A DNA stretch of 36,795 bases from an uncultured Ferrovum sp. (lineage in GTDB: Bacteria; Pseudomonadota; Gammaproteobacteria; Burkholderiales; Ferrovaceae). The stretch spans positions 1 through 36,795 of the forward strand of contig CAIVHB010000154.1 of assembly GCA_903905585.1 (NCBI GenBank). The letters are read 5' to 3'. The translations under genes and the position numbers were made by a program. Below the pieces are notes generated by a model. The model saw only the letters and a list, made by a program, of their open reading frames with translations. It ran no database searches and had not been told where the DNA came from. Shown here piece after piece: positions 18,947-27,935 of the stretch; positions within the stretch are counted from its first letter, which is position 1; the number at the start of each line of letters is the position of its first letter.

Positions 18947-20875
18947 CTAAAGTGAAGCCACGCCAGAACGCTGGGCAATCGCATGATTCAGCAGCTCCAG
19001 TAAAGCTTCCATCGTCATCTGCCCCAAGTCCTGACCTGAGCGATCACGCACCGCCACCCAGTTACCCGCCATTTCTTTATCGCCTACCACCACTTGAAAG
19101 GGAATTTTTTGCATGCTGTGCTCGCGAATCTTATAGCCAATTTTTTCATTTCTCAGATCTACTTCAGTGCGAATCCCCGCCTTTCTCAATTCGGCGCATA
19201 CCCGCTCGGCATAAGCCATCTGTCCTTCTGAGATATTCATTACCACAAGCTGAACGGGCGACAACCAAAGCGGGAAGGCTCCAGCAAAGTTCTCGATCAA
19301 AATACCGATGAAACGCTCAAGCGAACCCAAAATGGCTCGATGCAGCATGACAGGTACATGACGCTGATTATCTTCCGCCACGTATTCGGCATCTAAGCGA
19401 CCCGGCATAGAGAAATCGGCCTGAATCGTGCCGCACTGCCAAGTTCTACCAATACTATCGCGCAGGTGAAACTCAATCTTAGGCCCATAAAAAGCGCCCT
19501 CACCCACCAAGACTTCAAACGCAACACCTGCTGCGTTCAGCGCATGATCCAGCGCTTGCTCGGCTTTATCCCAAGTCTCATCTGAGCCTACGCGCTGGGC
19601 GGGGCGCGTAGCCAATTTGTATTGAATATCAGTAAAGCCAAAGTCGGTGTAAACCCGTTTTAGCAAATGAATGAAGGCCGAAACCTCTTCTTGAATTTGA
19701 TCTTCAGTACAGAAAATATGGCCGTCATCCTGGGTAAAGCCGCGCACTCGCATCACACCATGCAAGGCGCCCGAAGGTTCATTGCGATGACAGGCACCAA
19801 ACTCTCCATACCGCAAAGGAAGCTCTCGATAACTGCGCACGCCCTGATTGAAAATCTGCACATGACCCGGGCAATTCATCGGCTTGATCGCAAAATCGCG
19901 TGCCTCGGATTCAGTGGTGAACATATTCTTGTGAAAGTTCTCCCAATGACCTGACTTTTCCCATAAGGAACGATCCAAAATCTGGGGGCAACGCACCTCG
20001 TGATAACCGTTATCGCGATAGACATGACGCATGTATTGCTCTACTTCCTGCCACAAAGCCCAACCCTTGGGGTGCCAAAAGATCATGCCGGGAGCATCGT
20101 CTTGCAAGTGGAATAAATCCAACTGTTTAGCGAGTCGACGATGATCGCGCTTTTCGGCCTCTTCAAGGCGTGTCAGATAGGCCTCTTGGTCTTCTTTCTT
20201 GGCCCAAGCGGTGCCGTAAACCCTCTGCAACATCTCGTTTTTGCTATCACCGCGCCAATAAGCACCGGCTACGCGCATTAATTTAAATACTTTGAGTTTC
20301 CCCGTCGAAGGCACGTGGGGGCCGCGACAAAGGTCAATGAAATCCCCTTGGCGGTAGAGCGAGAGCGCCTCATTAGAAGGAATGCTCTCGATAATCTCTG
20401 CCTTGTAGGCCTCCCCTAAATTGCGAAAAAACTGTACCGCCTCATCGCGTTGCATGACTTCACGTTGCACCGGTAAATCACGCTTCACGATTTCGCTCAT
20501 GCGTTGTTCGATCTTGCTCAGGTCTTCAGTCGTGAAAGGCTGCCGAGCGGAGAAATCGTAGTAAAAACCCTCATCAATCACTGGGCCAATGGTGACCTGC
20601 ACTGCATCGCCATACAATTCCTTCACTGCATGGGCCAACAGGTGGGCGGTAGAGTGCCTTAAGACCTCTACCCCGTCATGATCATTGGGAGTAACGATCG
20701 CGATCTGCGCGTCTTCTTCCAGTGTGAAACTGGTATCAACCAGTTTGCCATTCACTTTACCTGCTAATGCTGCGCGCGCAAGGCCTGCACCAATGCTTGC
20801 AGCGAATTCTCCAACAGTTAAGGGATGATCAAAAGAACGAACAGAGCCGTCAGGTAGTGTGAGGTTTAGAGGCAT
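18947..20875 (-). CDS. thrS: threonyl-tRNA synthetase
   Basis: 642 residues, the same as E. coli. In order: TGS domain (residues 1-62), editing domain with [15 protein letters not shown] (HxxxH) and a downstream [11 protein letters not shown], class II core with the zinc cysteine in [10 protein letters not shown], motif 2 [25 protein letters not shown], motif 3 [19 protein letters not shown], and the C-terminal anticodon-binding domain. It is the first gene of the leftward translation cluster, about 130 bases upstream of infC. Confidence 0.97.
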   Translation of the reverse strand: MPLNLTLPDGSVRSFDHPLTVGEFAASIGAGLARAALAGKVNGKLVDTSFTLEEDAQIAIVTPNDHDGVEVLRHSTAHLLAHAVKELYGDAVQVTIGPVIDEGFYYDFSARQPFTTEDLSKIEQRMSEIVKRDLPVQREVMQRDEAVQFFRNLGEAYKAEIIESIPSNEALSLYRQGDFIDLCRGPHVPSTGKLKVFKLMRVAGAYWRGDSKNEMLQRVYGTAWAKKEDQEAYLTRLEEAEKRDHRRLAKQLDLFHLQDDAPGMIFWHPKGWALWQEVEQYMRHVYRDNGYHEVRCPQILDRSLWEKSGHWENFHKNMFTTESEARDFAIKPMNCPGHVQIFNQGVRSYRELPLRYGEFGACHRNEPSGALHGVMRVRGFTQDDGHIFCTEDQIQEEVSAFIHLLKRVYTDFGFTDIQYKLATRPAQRVGSDETWDKAEQALDHALNAAGVAFEVLVGEGAFYGPKIEFHLRDSIGRTWQCGTIQADFSMPGRLDAEYVAEDNQRHVPVMLHRAILGSLERFIGILIENFAGAFPLWLSPVQLVVMNISEGQMAYAERVCAELRKAGIRTEVDLRNEKIGYKIREHSMQKIPFQVVVGDKEMAGNWVAVRDRSGQDLGQMTMEALLELLNHAIAQRSGVASL

Positions 20876-20912
20876 TGCTGAGGAGTAGAGGACTTAAGAA
20901 AGTAGATCACTG

Positions 20913-20918
20913 ATTATA
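20913..20918 (-). promoter_or_regulatory. likely -10 element for thrS
   Basis: Perfect TATAAT on the minus strand about 38 bases before the thrS start. No good -35 hexamer is present at 16-18 bases, so the promoter call rests on the -10 and its location in the short gap upstream of the cluster. Confidence 0.4.
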
Positions 20919-20950
20919 CCTTCTGCCAAAACAAATTCTTCAGGACAATC

Positions 20951-21976
20951 TCAATATCCTAATTTTGACAAAGAGAGAAAAGATAAACCCATCTTTTTTT
21001 GAAGAAAATTGATATCTAGTTTGAGAATTTTTGCCTCTCGATCTAATAGACCATATGAGAGATAAAGAATGCCCTGTCTTTCGACAATCCCGGCACAAAA
21101 TTCAACCCCATCCAGTTCAAATTTAAAAGGCTTAGAAACCGCCTTAATTGAAAAGTCTTTTCCAAATAAAACAATCCGATGTCTAAACAGCACTTTTTTG
21201 ACTTGGTAATCTTTGTCTCGACGTATAAATTTCATCCACAAACGTCCCAAGGGATACATTTGTTCGCGATTGTGAATGACCGCCAAATAATCCTCGCCCC
21301 AAGGAATCACTTGCGATGAGCCTGACATAATTGATTTTGGCTTAAATCGCCTCAATAGCTTGGCGGCATAGCTTGGCTTGGGATGACTCACTCTCTGTAA
21401 TTGTCCACTCCCTAAGTATTTGAATATCTCCAAAGGCGCACTGCTGTAAACAAAGAACAATTCACCCTCTAACACCCAAGGCATCCAATTTTTTTCTCGA
21501 GGATATTTAAAAGGAGAGTTTAATAACTCAGCATCTTTAAGTTCATCCCCCTCCAAGCGACAGATGACCATGCTATTTCTAGGGCCATCCTCCTCTTTAC
21601 TAAAGCCACTAAAAAGAATCCACTCTTGATCTTGCCACACAAAAAGACGACCATCTTCTAAACCCAATTTAGCCTCCGGAAGACTCTCCCGGACATTCAA
21701 GTCTTCCAGTTTATTTTTGCGGATACTATTCAAGTTTGAATCAAACTCTACAATCCAGTTCTCAGAAGTGGGGGAGTTTGCACTGGCCGTCTGATAGTTA
21801 AAGGGTAACAACCCACGAACAATCGCTTTGAAAACTCCGTTTTTGAAAATAATCGATGGGTTACAGATCAAAACCTCAGTCGGAAGACGAATCACCGTCG
21901 ACTCAAGCCCAATGCCTGACATCTTAAAAACTTTATCTGAGGCGGATTGATACGAAATATTTTTAAAGGAAATCAA
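20951..21976 (-). CDS. beta-propeller glycosidase-like protein (GH43/GH130-like)
   Basis: 341 residues. Repeated propeller-type segments are visible: NPSIIFKNGVFKAIVRG, LEDGRLFVWQDQEWILFSG, EKNWMPWVLEGELFFVYS, SGSSQVIPWGEDYLAVIHNRE and VEFCAGIVERQGILYLSYG. These match the blade pattern of five-bladed propeller glycoside hydrolases and mannoside phosphorylases, but I cannot identify the catalytic acid pair with confidence. It could be a glycan-modifying enzyme or a sugar-binding relative. No signal peptide is seen, which suggests a cytoplasmic role. It stands at the edge of the glycan locus, divergent from a GT2 gene, and is more A/T-rich than thrS. Confidence 0.6.
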   Translation of the reverse strand: MISFKNISYQSASDKVFKMSGIGLESTVIRLPTEVLICNPSIIFKNGVFKAIVRGLLPFNYQTASANSPTSENWIVEFDSNLNSIRKNKLEDLNVRESLPEAKLGLEDGRLFVWQDQEWILFSGFSKEEDGPRNSMVICRLEGDELKDAELLNSPFKYPREKNWMPWVLEGELFFVYSSAPLEIFKYLGSGQLQRVSHPKPSYAAKLLRRFKPKSIMSGSSQVIPWGEDYLAVIHNREQMYPLGRLWMKFIRRDKDYQVKKVLFRHRIVLFGKDFSIKAVSKPFKFELDGVEFCAGIVERQGILYLSYGLLDREAKILKLDINFLQKKMGLSFLSLSKLGY

Positions 21977-22066
21977 ACACGGTCCCTGCTTTTTTTATAT
22001 TCATTCAGGCTCTATAGCCGTGGGGTGGATCACAACAAACATAGGTTATATCTTGCTAATTTAGAC

Positions 22067-22097
22067 CATCTCACCGATAAAATATATCGGTGAGATG
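22067..22097. repeat. perfect 12-bp inverted repeat in a divergent promoter region
   Basis: CATCTCACCGAT and ATCGGTGAGATG form a perfect 12-pair stem around a seven-base A/T loop. It lies between the divergent propeller gene and the GT2 gene. No T-run follows on either strand, so it is not a standard terminator; an operator or mRNA leader hairpin for the GT2 gene (63 bases downstream) is more likely. Confidence 0.9.
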
Positions 22098-22160
22098 TAA
22101 ATAAAGGTTTCTTTTTCAATGTCGTAAGACAAATATAAGTAACTTTACTGGGAACATAAG

Positions 22161-23129
22161 ATGCTTTTGCAGGGATTTTTGCTGAGCTACAAATATTTTG
22201 AGACGACCACCAAGCAGTGCTTGGATAGCCTATTACCTCAAGCTGCGGCGTGCGGCGTTCCAATATTGGTGGGAGATAATGCTTCTCAAGACCATAGCCC
22301 ACTGCTTCTTTCGGAATATGCAGACCAACTTTCTCGTCACCATTTTGAACAAGCCAAGTATCTTTCTGTGAGATATTTTGATCAAAACTTTGGCTATGCC
22401 GGAGGGATGAACCGTTTAGCAAATTATCTTGATGCAGATTGGTTACTACTGATAGGCAGTGATACAGTTTTTGCTCCAGGATCGCTACAACGACTTCAAA
22501 ACATATTACAAAGCGCCCCAGATTCCGTCGGTATTATTGGGCCTGTGACAAATAGTGCCGGCACGGCACAATGTCTTTCATTCTTGAGCAATTCAGCCAA
22601 AGAAATCATCCAAGAGTGGGAAACCTTACACTCTGCAACCATGAATTGGCTTCCCTCTTTACCCCGCGCCGATTTCTTCTGCGTCGCTATTCGAAGATCG
22701 CTTTGGCAATCATTAAATGGCCTAGATGAGGCTTACGGTCGGGGTTACTACGAAGATGTAGACTTTTGTGTACGCGCTAAACAGCATGGCTTTAGTTGCT
22801 GTATAGCCGAAGACTGCTTTGTTTTTCATCAGGGCAGCGCCACTTTTGGAAAAGAAAAAGATACCGATGAGCTGATTCGCAAAAATAAGTCCCTCTTGCT
22901 CAGCAAGTATCCCAACGAAGATCTCCTTCATGTAAGAGAGGACACCTATAATTTAATTAAGAAAGGCCTGTCAGAACTGGGGGCAGGATCCAGCTATGGC
23001 TCTAGACTCAATCGCATCAAAAACCGCATGCGGGTTCTCGATATGCAGAAACCAAAAAGTTTTCACAAAAAAATGATTTGGTCTTTTCGAAGAGATTTCC
23101 TCAGTCAAGAAATCGATTCTTTATATTAA
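22161..23129 (+). CDS. family 2 glycosyltransferase
   Basis: GT-A fold inverting glycosyltransferase, 322 residues, rhamnosyltransferase-like. The nucleotide-binding region shows ILVGDNASQDHSP near residue 40, NFGYAGGMNRLANYL near 75-90, the metal-binding stretch LLIGSDTVFAPGSL, and the acceptor/catalytic motif GYYEDVDFCVRAKQHGF near 195-212. The N-terminus lacks the usual longer lead-in, starting at the first beta strand. It is cytoplasmic and probably adds a sugar to a lipid-linked surface glycan. It ends about 43 bases before the convergent manC-type gene. Confidence 0.85.
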   Translation: MLLQGFLLSYKYFETTTKQCLDSLLPQAAACGVPILVGDNASQDHSPLLLSEYADQLSRHHFEQAKYLSVRYFDQNFGYAGGMNRLANYLDADWLLLIGSDTVFAPGSLQRLQNILQSAPDSVGIIGPVTNSAGTAQCLSFLSNSAKEIIQEWETLHSATMNWLPSLPRADFFCVAIRRSLWQSLNGLDEAYGRGYYEDVDFCVRAKQHGFSCCIAEDCFVFHQGSATFGKEKDTDELIRKNKSLLLSKYPNEDLLHVREDTYNLIKKGLSELGAGSSYGSRLNRIKNRMRVLDMQKPKSFHKKMIWSFRRDFLSQEIDSLY

Positions 23130-23171
23130 CCATCTCGGTTTGATTGGCTAGGGCTAGCCGCCCTCCCTGCG

Positions 23172-24662
23172 TCAGCGGCCGTACAGATCTCCGAGCCGCT
23201 CAATATCATCTTCGCCCAGATAACTTCCCGACTGGACCTCAATCATCTCAAGCGGAAGTTTCCCAGGGTTCTTTAAACGATGCACTTCGCCAATTGGGAT
23301 ATACGTAGATTCGTTTTCAGTCAGCAAGAACGTTTCTTCACCGCGGGTCACCTCGGCCGTCCCTTTCACCACAATCCAATGCTCTGCACGATGATGATGT
23401 TTTTGAAGGCTTAAAGAGGCCCCTGGTTTGACCCCGATTCGCTTCACCTGAAAACGCTCCCCAATATCGATCGAGTCATACCACCCCCATGGTCGCGCCA
23501 CCTTACGATGCGTCACCGCCTGTGCATAATCCGCTTGCTCCAGGCGTGCCACCACCTCTTTCACTTGCTCGGCATGATCACGATGCGCCACCAGCAAGGC
23601 ATCAGCGGTGTCAATGATGAGCAAATCTTCCGTTCCCAGCGCAACAACTGGGCGATGATCCGCGTAGATATAAGTATTGCGGGAATGGTGCGCAACACCC
23701 TGACCATGAATGCGATTCTGATTTTGATCAGGCTCGGTCAAATCGGCTACGGCATTCCAGCTTCCAACATCACTCCACTGGCCTTTAAAAGGGACAACGG
23801 CAATGTCTTTAAAATGTTCCATGATGGCGAAATCGATACTTTCCGAACGGCAGCTTGAGAAGGCTTGCTTTTCAGGACGAACAAAAGCAATGGGGCCTAA
23901 ATGGCTGGTTCCAGAAGTGGCGGGGATTTCGCTCGTTGCTGCCTGCATGGCCTCAGATACGGATGCCAAGATATCCGGGGCATGTGCTTCAAGCGCCTGA
24001 ATGAGGGTACCTACTTTTACCAAAAAGATTCCCGCATTCCACAAAACCCCACCTTTTAAAATCAACTCAGCAGCTGCCTCAGCATTGGGTTTTTCAATAA
24101 AACGGGCTACATGAAGGGCCCCATCCACTCGCTGATTACCCTGCTCAATATAACCATAAGCCGTGCTGGGAAAACTCGGAACCACTCCAAAAGTCACAAT
24201 GGCTCCGGCTTCTGCAGCGGGTACCCCTTGATGAACGGTAACTTGAAAACCCTCACTATCAGGAATGTGATGATCCGAAGGACAAAATAAAAGCAAGGCA
24301 TCCGCGCTGAGTATTACATTGCCTAATTGCGCTTGAAGGGCGTGGGAAGAGACATACAGGGCAGCCAAGGCCATCGCCGCGGCTGTGTTTCGCGCAGAAG
24401 GCTCAAGCAATACGGGGCCAGATACCCCAGCAGCTTGCAGTGCATCTGTCACCATAAAACGATGTTCATCCGCAGCAACACAAATAGCTTGCTGATTCGC
24501 TAGGCCTGAAACTCTCTCTAGGGTGAGCTGAAGTAAGCTTTTGTCTTCAATTATTGGCACAAACTGCTTGGGAAAACTTTTACGTGAAAGCGGCCACAAG
24601 CGGGTCCCAGAACCACCGCACAGGATGACGGGAAAAACAGGGTGCATTGAGGTTTGAGTCAT
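23172..24662 (-). CDS. manC: mannose-1-phosphate guanylyltransferase / mannose-6-phosphate isomerase
   Basis: Bifunctional type II PMI-GMP enzyme of the AlgA/XanB/CpsB family, 496 residues. The nucleotidyltransferase domain starts with GGSGTRLWPLSR (16-27) then SFPKQF, with FIEKPN in the middle. The C-terminal cupin isomerase domain has RPWGWYDSID, LQKHHHRAEHWIVVKGTAEV and YIPIGEVHRLKNPG. It makes GDP-mannose for surface polysaccharide. Two in-frame ATGs, at 24662 and five codons later, are possible; neither has a clear Shine-Dalgarno. Confidence 0.94.
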   Translation of the reverse strand: MTQTSMHPVFPVILCGGSGTRLWPLSRKSFPKQFVPIIEDKSLLQLTLERVSGLANQQAICVAADEHRFMVTDALQAAGVSGPVLLEPSARNTAAAMALAALYVSSHALQAQLGNVILSADALLLFCPSDHHIPDSEGFQVTVHQGVPAAEAGAIVTFGVVPSFPSTAYGYIEQGNQRVDGALHVARFIEKPNAEAAAELILKGGVLWNAGIFLVKVGTLIQALEAHAPDILASVSEAMQAATSEIPATSGTSHLGPIAFVRPEKQAFSSCRSESIDFAIMEHFKDIAVVPFKGQWSDVGSWNAVADLTEPDQNQNRIHGQGVAHHSRNTYIYADHRPVVALGTEDLLIIDTADALLVAHRDHAEQVKEVVARLEQADYAQAVTHRKVARPWGWYDSIDIGERFQVKRIGVKPGASLSLQKHHHRAEHWIVVKGTAEVTRGEETFLLTENESTYIPIGEVHRLKNPGKLPLEMIEVQSGSYLGEDDIERLGDLYGR

Positions 24663-24824
24663 GAATGAGTGCTTAAAAAGTCAATGTTCGGATTATCACT
24701 CATTTCTAGCCATGACTCGATATGCGTAGAATGCGCATTCAACGATCAGTCCTTGTTTTTTGAATGGCTAATGCGTTAACTTTTAATCAATAAAACCATC
24801 GCATCCAAATGAAAATTGGTATCT
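24663..24824. other. divergent regulatory region between manC and the O-antigen ligase gene
   Basis: About 160 A/T-rich bases. An imperfectly spaced inverted repeat AATGAGTG...CACTCATT (24664-24671 with 24697-24704) and a perfect 12-base palindrome GAATGCGCATTC (24729-24740) are present. GATAAT on the minus strand (24691-24696) is a possible -10 for manC, without a good -35. These are candidate operators for two polysaccharide genes. Confidence 0.4.
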
Positions 24825-26084
24825 ATGCAGAGCATTGATCGCCTCCCGCGCCTTGAACGCCCAATTCGCTGGGCTTGCTATGGGGCTTTGATCAGCCTTC
24901 CACTCTCAGTCGCGGGCCTAAATGTGTTTTTGGGAATAGCAGTCCTATTCGCTTTGATATCTAGAGAGTTTTGGCAGGCCGCACCGCAATTAGTGCGTCA
25001 CCCTATTGCAATGATCGCCGTGCTGTTATTGATTCTTCTGGCGATCGGAACCCTCTATTCCAGTGCACCAGACTCTGAAAGTTTTAACTATCTCTGGCGA
25101 TACAAAAAGCTGATTCTCATTCCTTTACTGATTCCCTTTTTTCAAGAACCTCGCTTTCGCTATCAAGCTATTACCTGTTTTAGTTTAGCCACCTTCCTGA
25201 CCGTTCTCGCCTCATGGTCCGAGTTTTTCCAAATCACGCATATGAGCGATCCTGCCTATGGTGACTTTACCGGTGACTCCGTATTCGTCATGCACATCAC
25301 CCAAGGCTACCTATTCGCAATGCTGGTTGCCCTAGCCTTATCGCTCTTTATTGCAAGCAAAAACTTATATGCTAGGCTGGCATGGCTCATCATTGCGGCG
25401 ATTACCGTCGCCGATATTTGTTGGGTGATGTGGGGTAAAACAGGAAAAGTTACGCTTGTTATTCTGGTTATTTGGGGCTGTTGGGAATGGTTGAATTCTC
25501 AAAACTGGCGCTTCATCACTAAGTCCATCCTCCAAGTGCTCTGCATAGGTTTAGTGCTGGGCGGCACGGCAATAGCCGCAAAAAACTCAGCGCTGTCATT
25601 TGGCGTGATTCGAACAGAACTAGAACATTCTGGAAGCACCGGTGAAATCACGAGTCAAGGGCTGCGAAGAGAATTTGCTAAAACTGGGGTCCTTATTTTC
25701 CTCAAAAGTCCATGGATAGGTCATGGCACGGGATCCATCATGACGGAACAATCGCGTTTTGCTCACGATGCCATCACCCCTGTAGCCAAGGTCGTCACCG
25801 TCAATTTGCATAATGAGTATTTGATGCAGGCTACCCAAGTGGGCGTGTTAGGGATTGCACTCTTCATCGCTTGGATTGTGACCTCTTGGTTTTACTCTCT
25901 CAATTCAGTATTGGCCTGGCAAGGTATTGCACTGCGCGGAGTCCTAGTCGTTTTTGCCTCAGGCTGTATGTTTAATTCTTACCTCTGGGATCATATTGAG
26001 GGGTATACCTTTATCCTGTTGCTGGCCACCCTGGTCCCGATGAATCGAATCTCGCATCAAGCCTTTTTTGCAAAGAATACTTGA
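24825..26084 (+). CDS. O-antigen ligase / Wzy-type polymerase family membrane protein
   Basis: About 419 residues with ten to twelve hydrophobic segments. Between the later ones lies a larger periplasmic loop containing the family-type stretch PWIGHGTGS...NLHNEYLMQATQVGVLGI. These proteins (WaaL/Wzy_C domain) join or polymerise undecaprenol-linked glycans on the periplasmic side; which of the two it does cannot be told. The start at ATG 24825 is preferred over an in-frame TTG at 24816. Its 3' end overlaps the convergent gene by 28 bases (26057-26084). Confidence 0.82.
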   Translation: MQSIDRLPRLERPIRWACYGALISLPLSVAGLNVFLGIAVLFALISREFWQAAPQLVRHPIAMIAVLLLILLAIGTLYSSAPDSESFNYLWRYKKLILIPLLIPFFQEPRFRYQAITCFSLATFLTVLASWSEFFQITHMSDPAYGDFTGDSVFVMHITQGYLFAMLVALALSLFIASKNLYARLAWLIIAAITVADICWVMWGKTGKVTLVILVIWGCWEWLNSQNWRFITKSILQVLCIGLVLGGTAIAAKNSALSFGVIRTELEHSGSTGEITSQGLRREFAKTGVLIFLKSPWIGHGTGSIMTEQSRFAHDAITPVAKVVTVNLHNEYLMQATQVGVLGIALFIAWIVTSWFYSLNSVLAWQGIALRGVLVVFASGCMFNSYLWDHIEGYTFILLLATLVPMNRISHQAFFAKNT

Positions 26085-26989
26085 GTTTCTGATACAAAAA
26101 GACGGACAAGATCCATGGCTTGATTTTCTTTGCTAACAATAAAATCTTTCAGGAGCGGCGCTGTGGCTCGAGCACAGTCAAGATCCTCAAAACCATAGGC
26201 AACACCATATCTATTGACAGGATCGGGCTCCCACAAATCTTTACTAACCCCTTCATCGGGAATCACGATCGCATCAGCGCCGCAAAGTGCAGCGAAATAG
26301 CCATAGTAAGTGTGCGTGTCATAGGAAATAAACGTTTTTACACGTTTAAAAATCTGAGAGATCTCAGTATGGTTCATCCTATCTATGAGAATAGAATCAA
26401 TCAATGAATGCTGTATTGGCTTGTTTCGACCTTTACGAATGCAATAAGCCGTTCCGGTTCTCTGGCCATCAGGAAGTGCGCCTTCCATATTGTATTTATC
26501 CAGAGGCAGATCCAATATTTTCAATTGCGTTTTAGAAACGGTTGAACCAGGGTAATTGAAACCATTCGACCAATGGTTGTGATCAAAATACAGTTCGCCT
26601 GGCCCATAGCATGGACTTCTCTCAGACCCCCCCGGCGTATACAGTAAATATCTCACTACGTTTTTTGCTTTAAGGGGATTCCCTTTCGTAAACTCTGGAT
26701 AAACCACAACCCAGTTTTCATCAAAACCTAATTTTGGCCCATCGTAAATGGGGGTATTTGCGCCTGGCTTGGTTTTATAAGCACGAAGATAATAGCGCTT
26801 CCAATCTTTAAGCGTTTCAGCCAAAGCAGTCTTGTAATTTAAGACATTGATCTCCCTCGTTTCAAAGAATTGATAGAGATAAGCTTCATAGCCCAGAGAA
26901 TTAAGGACAGCGCATAATTTATGCATGACCATGACGCCACCAAAATCATCGTTATAACTCGGGGCAAAAATCAGATATTTTTTTTTCAT
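26057..26989 (-). CDS. putative GT-B-like glycosyltransferase (WavQ-like), function uncertain
   Basis: 310 residues. The N-terminus KKKYLIFAPSYNDDFGGVMVMHKLCAVLNSLGYEAYLY resembles the first Rossmann half of GT-B glycosyltransferases with a glycine-rich loop. The C-terminal part has FISYDTHTYYGYFAALCGADAIVIPDEGVSKDLW, like the donor-binding half of LPS-core transferases such as WavQ. I do not recognise the exact family. The start is ATG 26989; a TTG precedes it. It is A/T-rich and tail-to-tail with the ligase gene, overlapping it by 28 bases. A cytoplasmic role in the same surface glycan is inferred from context. Confidence 0.6.
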   Translation of the reverse strand: MKKKYLIFAPSYNDDFGGVMVMHKLCAVLNSLGYEAYLYQFFETREINVLNYKTALAETLKDWKRYYLRAYKTKPGANTPIYDGPKLGFDENWVVVYPEFTKGNPLKAKNVVRYLLYTPGGSERSPCYGPGELYFDHNHWSNGFNYPGSTVSKTQLKILDLPLDKYNMEGALPDGQRTGTAYCIRKGRNKPIQHSLIDSILIDRMNHTEISQIFKRVKTFISYDTHTYYGYFAALCGADAIVIPDEGVSKDLWEPDPVNRYGVAYGFEDLDCARATAPLLKDFIVSKENQAMDLVRLFVSETQVFFAKKA

Positions 26990-27061
26990 CAAATAAAATT
27001 ATGCACATCCATGAAGAACTTATTAAGTTCAATCTGTTGAGCTTCGGCCCTAGTTTTAACT

Positions 27062-27856
27062 TCAATCATTTTTTTTATTGAGTATGTTGGCATCAAAGCC
27101 CTCGGGTAAAAACTTGATTTCTAAATGTGCGGAAGCAGAGGGAATAGGGACCCCCAATGTTCGTCTCTTCGAGCCCAATAACACAGCACCAAAAGCAACT
27201 AATTGGCGAAGGATTAACTTTCTTCTTAAATGACCTCCATTGAATCCAGGCTTAGTGAGGAAAATCCAGTCATAAAAATCTTGCAATATATGACGACGTT
27301 TAAGTTTTCCCAACCATATGTAGCGATCTGCTCGAAGTGTACTAACCTTGCAGGCAAAAGAGTGAGTGGTAGAGTTTGTAGTTCGCCACAGCGCATATTT
27401 TCCTTTGAATACTCTCGTTGGTTCCGACAAAACCTCATCACAAACATAAGGATTCGTCCCAAATACAAATCCCCCATATTTATCAGGGTGATCATATAAG
27501 GTGACGTAATCAAACACGTGCATCCCCTCTTCAAGTACCTCACTTGCTTGTGGCATGTGCCAGTAATCATCTTCGATGACATACACAATATCTTCTTCCT
27601 GGAAATTGTTCAGCGCATAGTGAACCAGGTGATAAAAGGAATAGACCTGCCCTAACTGTGTAGATTCAAAATAGAAAAAGTTTTTCGCTTTTAATAGCGC
27701 AACCGTATCGTCATCACAATGATCAGCAATACACACCATCTTGTAATCAGGAAAAGTCAGAATCAGATTTTCTAAGCAGGCTAGCTTAGAAAAGCCTTCC
27801 ATACGGGGCTTGGCATTTGGTTTGCTACAAATACGATAGAGCAAATATTTATTCAT
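27062..27856 (-). CDS. putative GT-A-like glycosyltransferase, unclassified
   Basis: 264 residues, not assigned to a named family. The order fits a short GT-A domain: MNKYLLYRICSKPNAKPRMEGFSKLACLENLIL, an alpha/beta strand MVCIADHCDDDTVALL, then VYVIEDDYWHMPQASEVLEEGM with an EDD motif where the metal-binding DxD is expected, and TLYDHPDKYGG further on. Later segments (RTTNSTTHSFACKVSTLRAD, GFNGGH) may bind the acceptor. No signal peptide or membrane segment is seen. It sits in the same direction as the flanking glycan genes and is among the most A/T-rich genes in the window, suggesting acquisition by transfer. Confidence 0.6.
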   Translation of the reverse strand: MNKYLLYRICSKPNAKPRMEGFSKLACLENLILTFPDYKMVCIADHCDDDTVALLKAKNFFYFESTQLGQVYSFYHLVHYALNNFQEEDIVYVIEDDYWHMPQASEVLEEGMHVFDYVTLYDHPDKYGGFVFGTNPYVCDEVLSEPTRVFKGKYALWRTTNSTTHSFACKVSTLRADRYIWLGKLKRRHILQDFYDWIFLTKPGFNGGHLRRKLILRQLVAFGAVLLGSKRRTLGVPIPSASAHLEIKFLPEGFDANILNKKND

Positions 27857-27935
27857 TCTCTAGATTACTTACCTCGGTTAATTTGAACCCTCGGTTTTCA
27901 ATGATGAGGATTGATGCCATAGCCAAACGCCATCG

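Noticed and set aside
22030-22422. 130-codon minus-strand frame over the GT2 start
   Set aside because: It is antisense to a well-supported glycosyltransferase and has no recognisable protein features.
23146-23159. GGCTAG/CTAGCC inverted repeat between the GT2 and manC 3' ends
   Set aside because: The loop is too short and no T-run follows, so a terminator is not supported.
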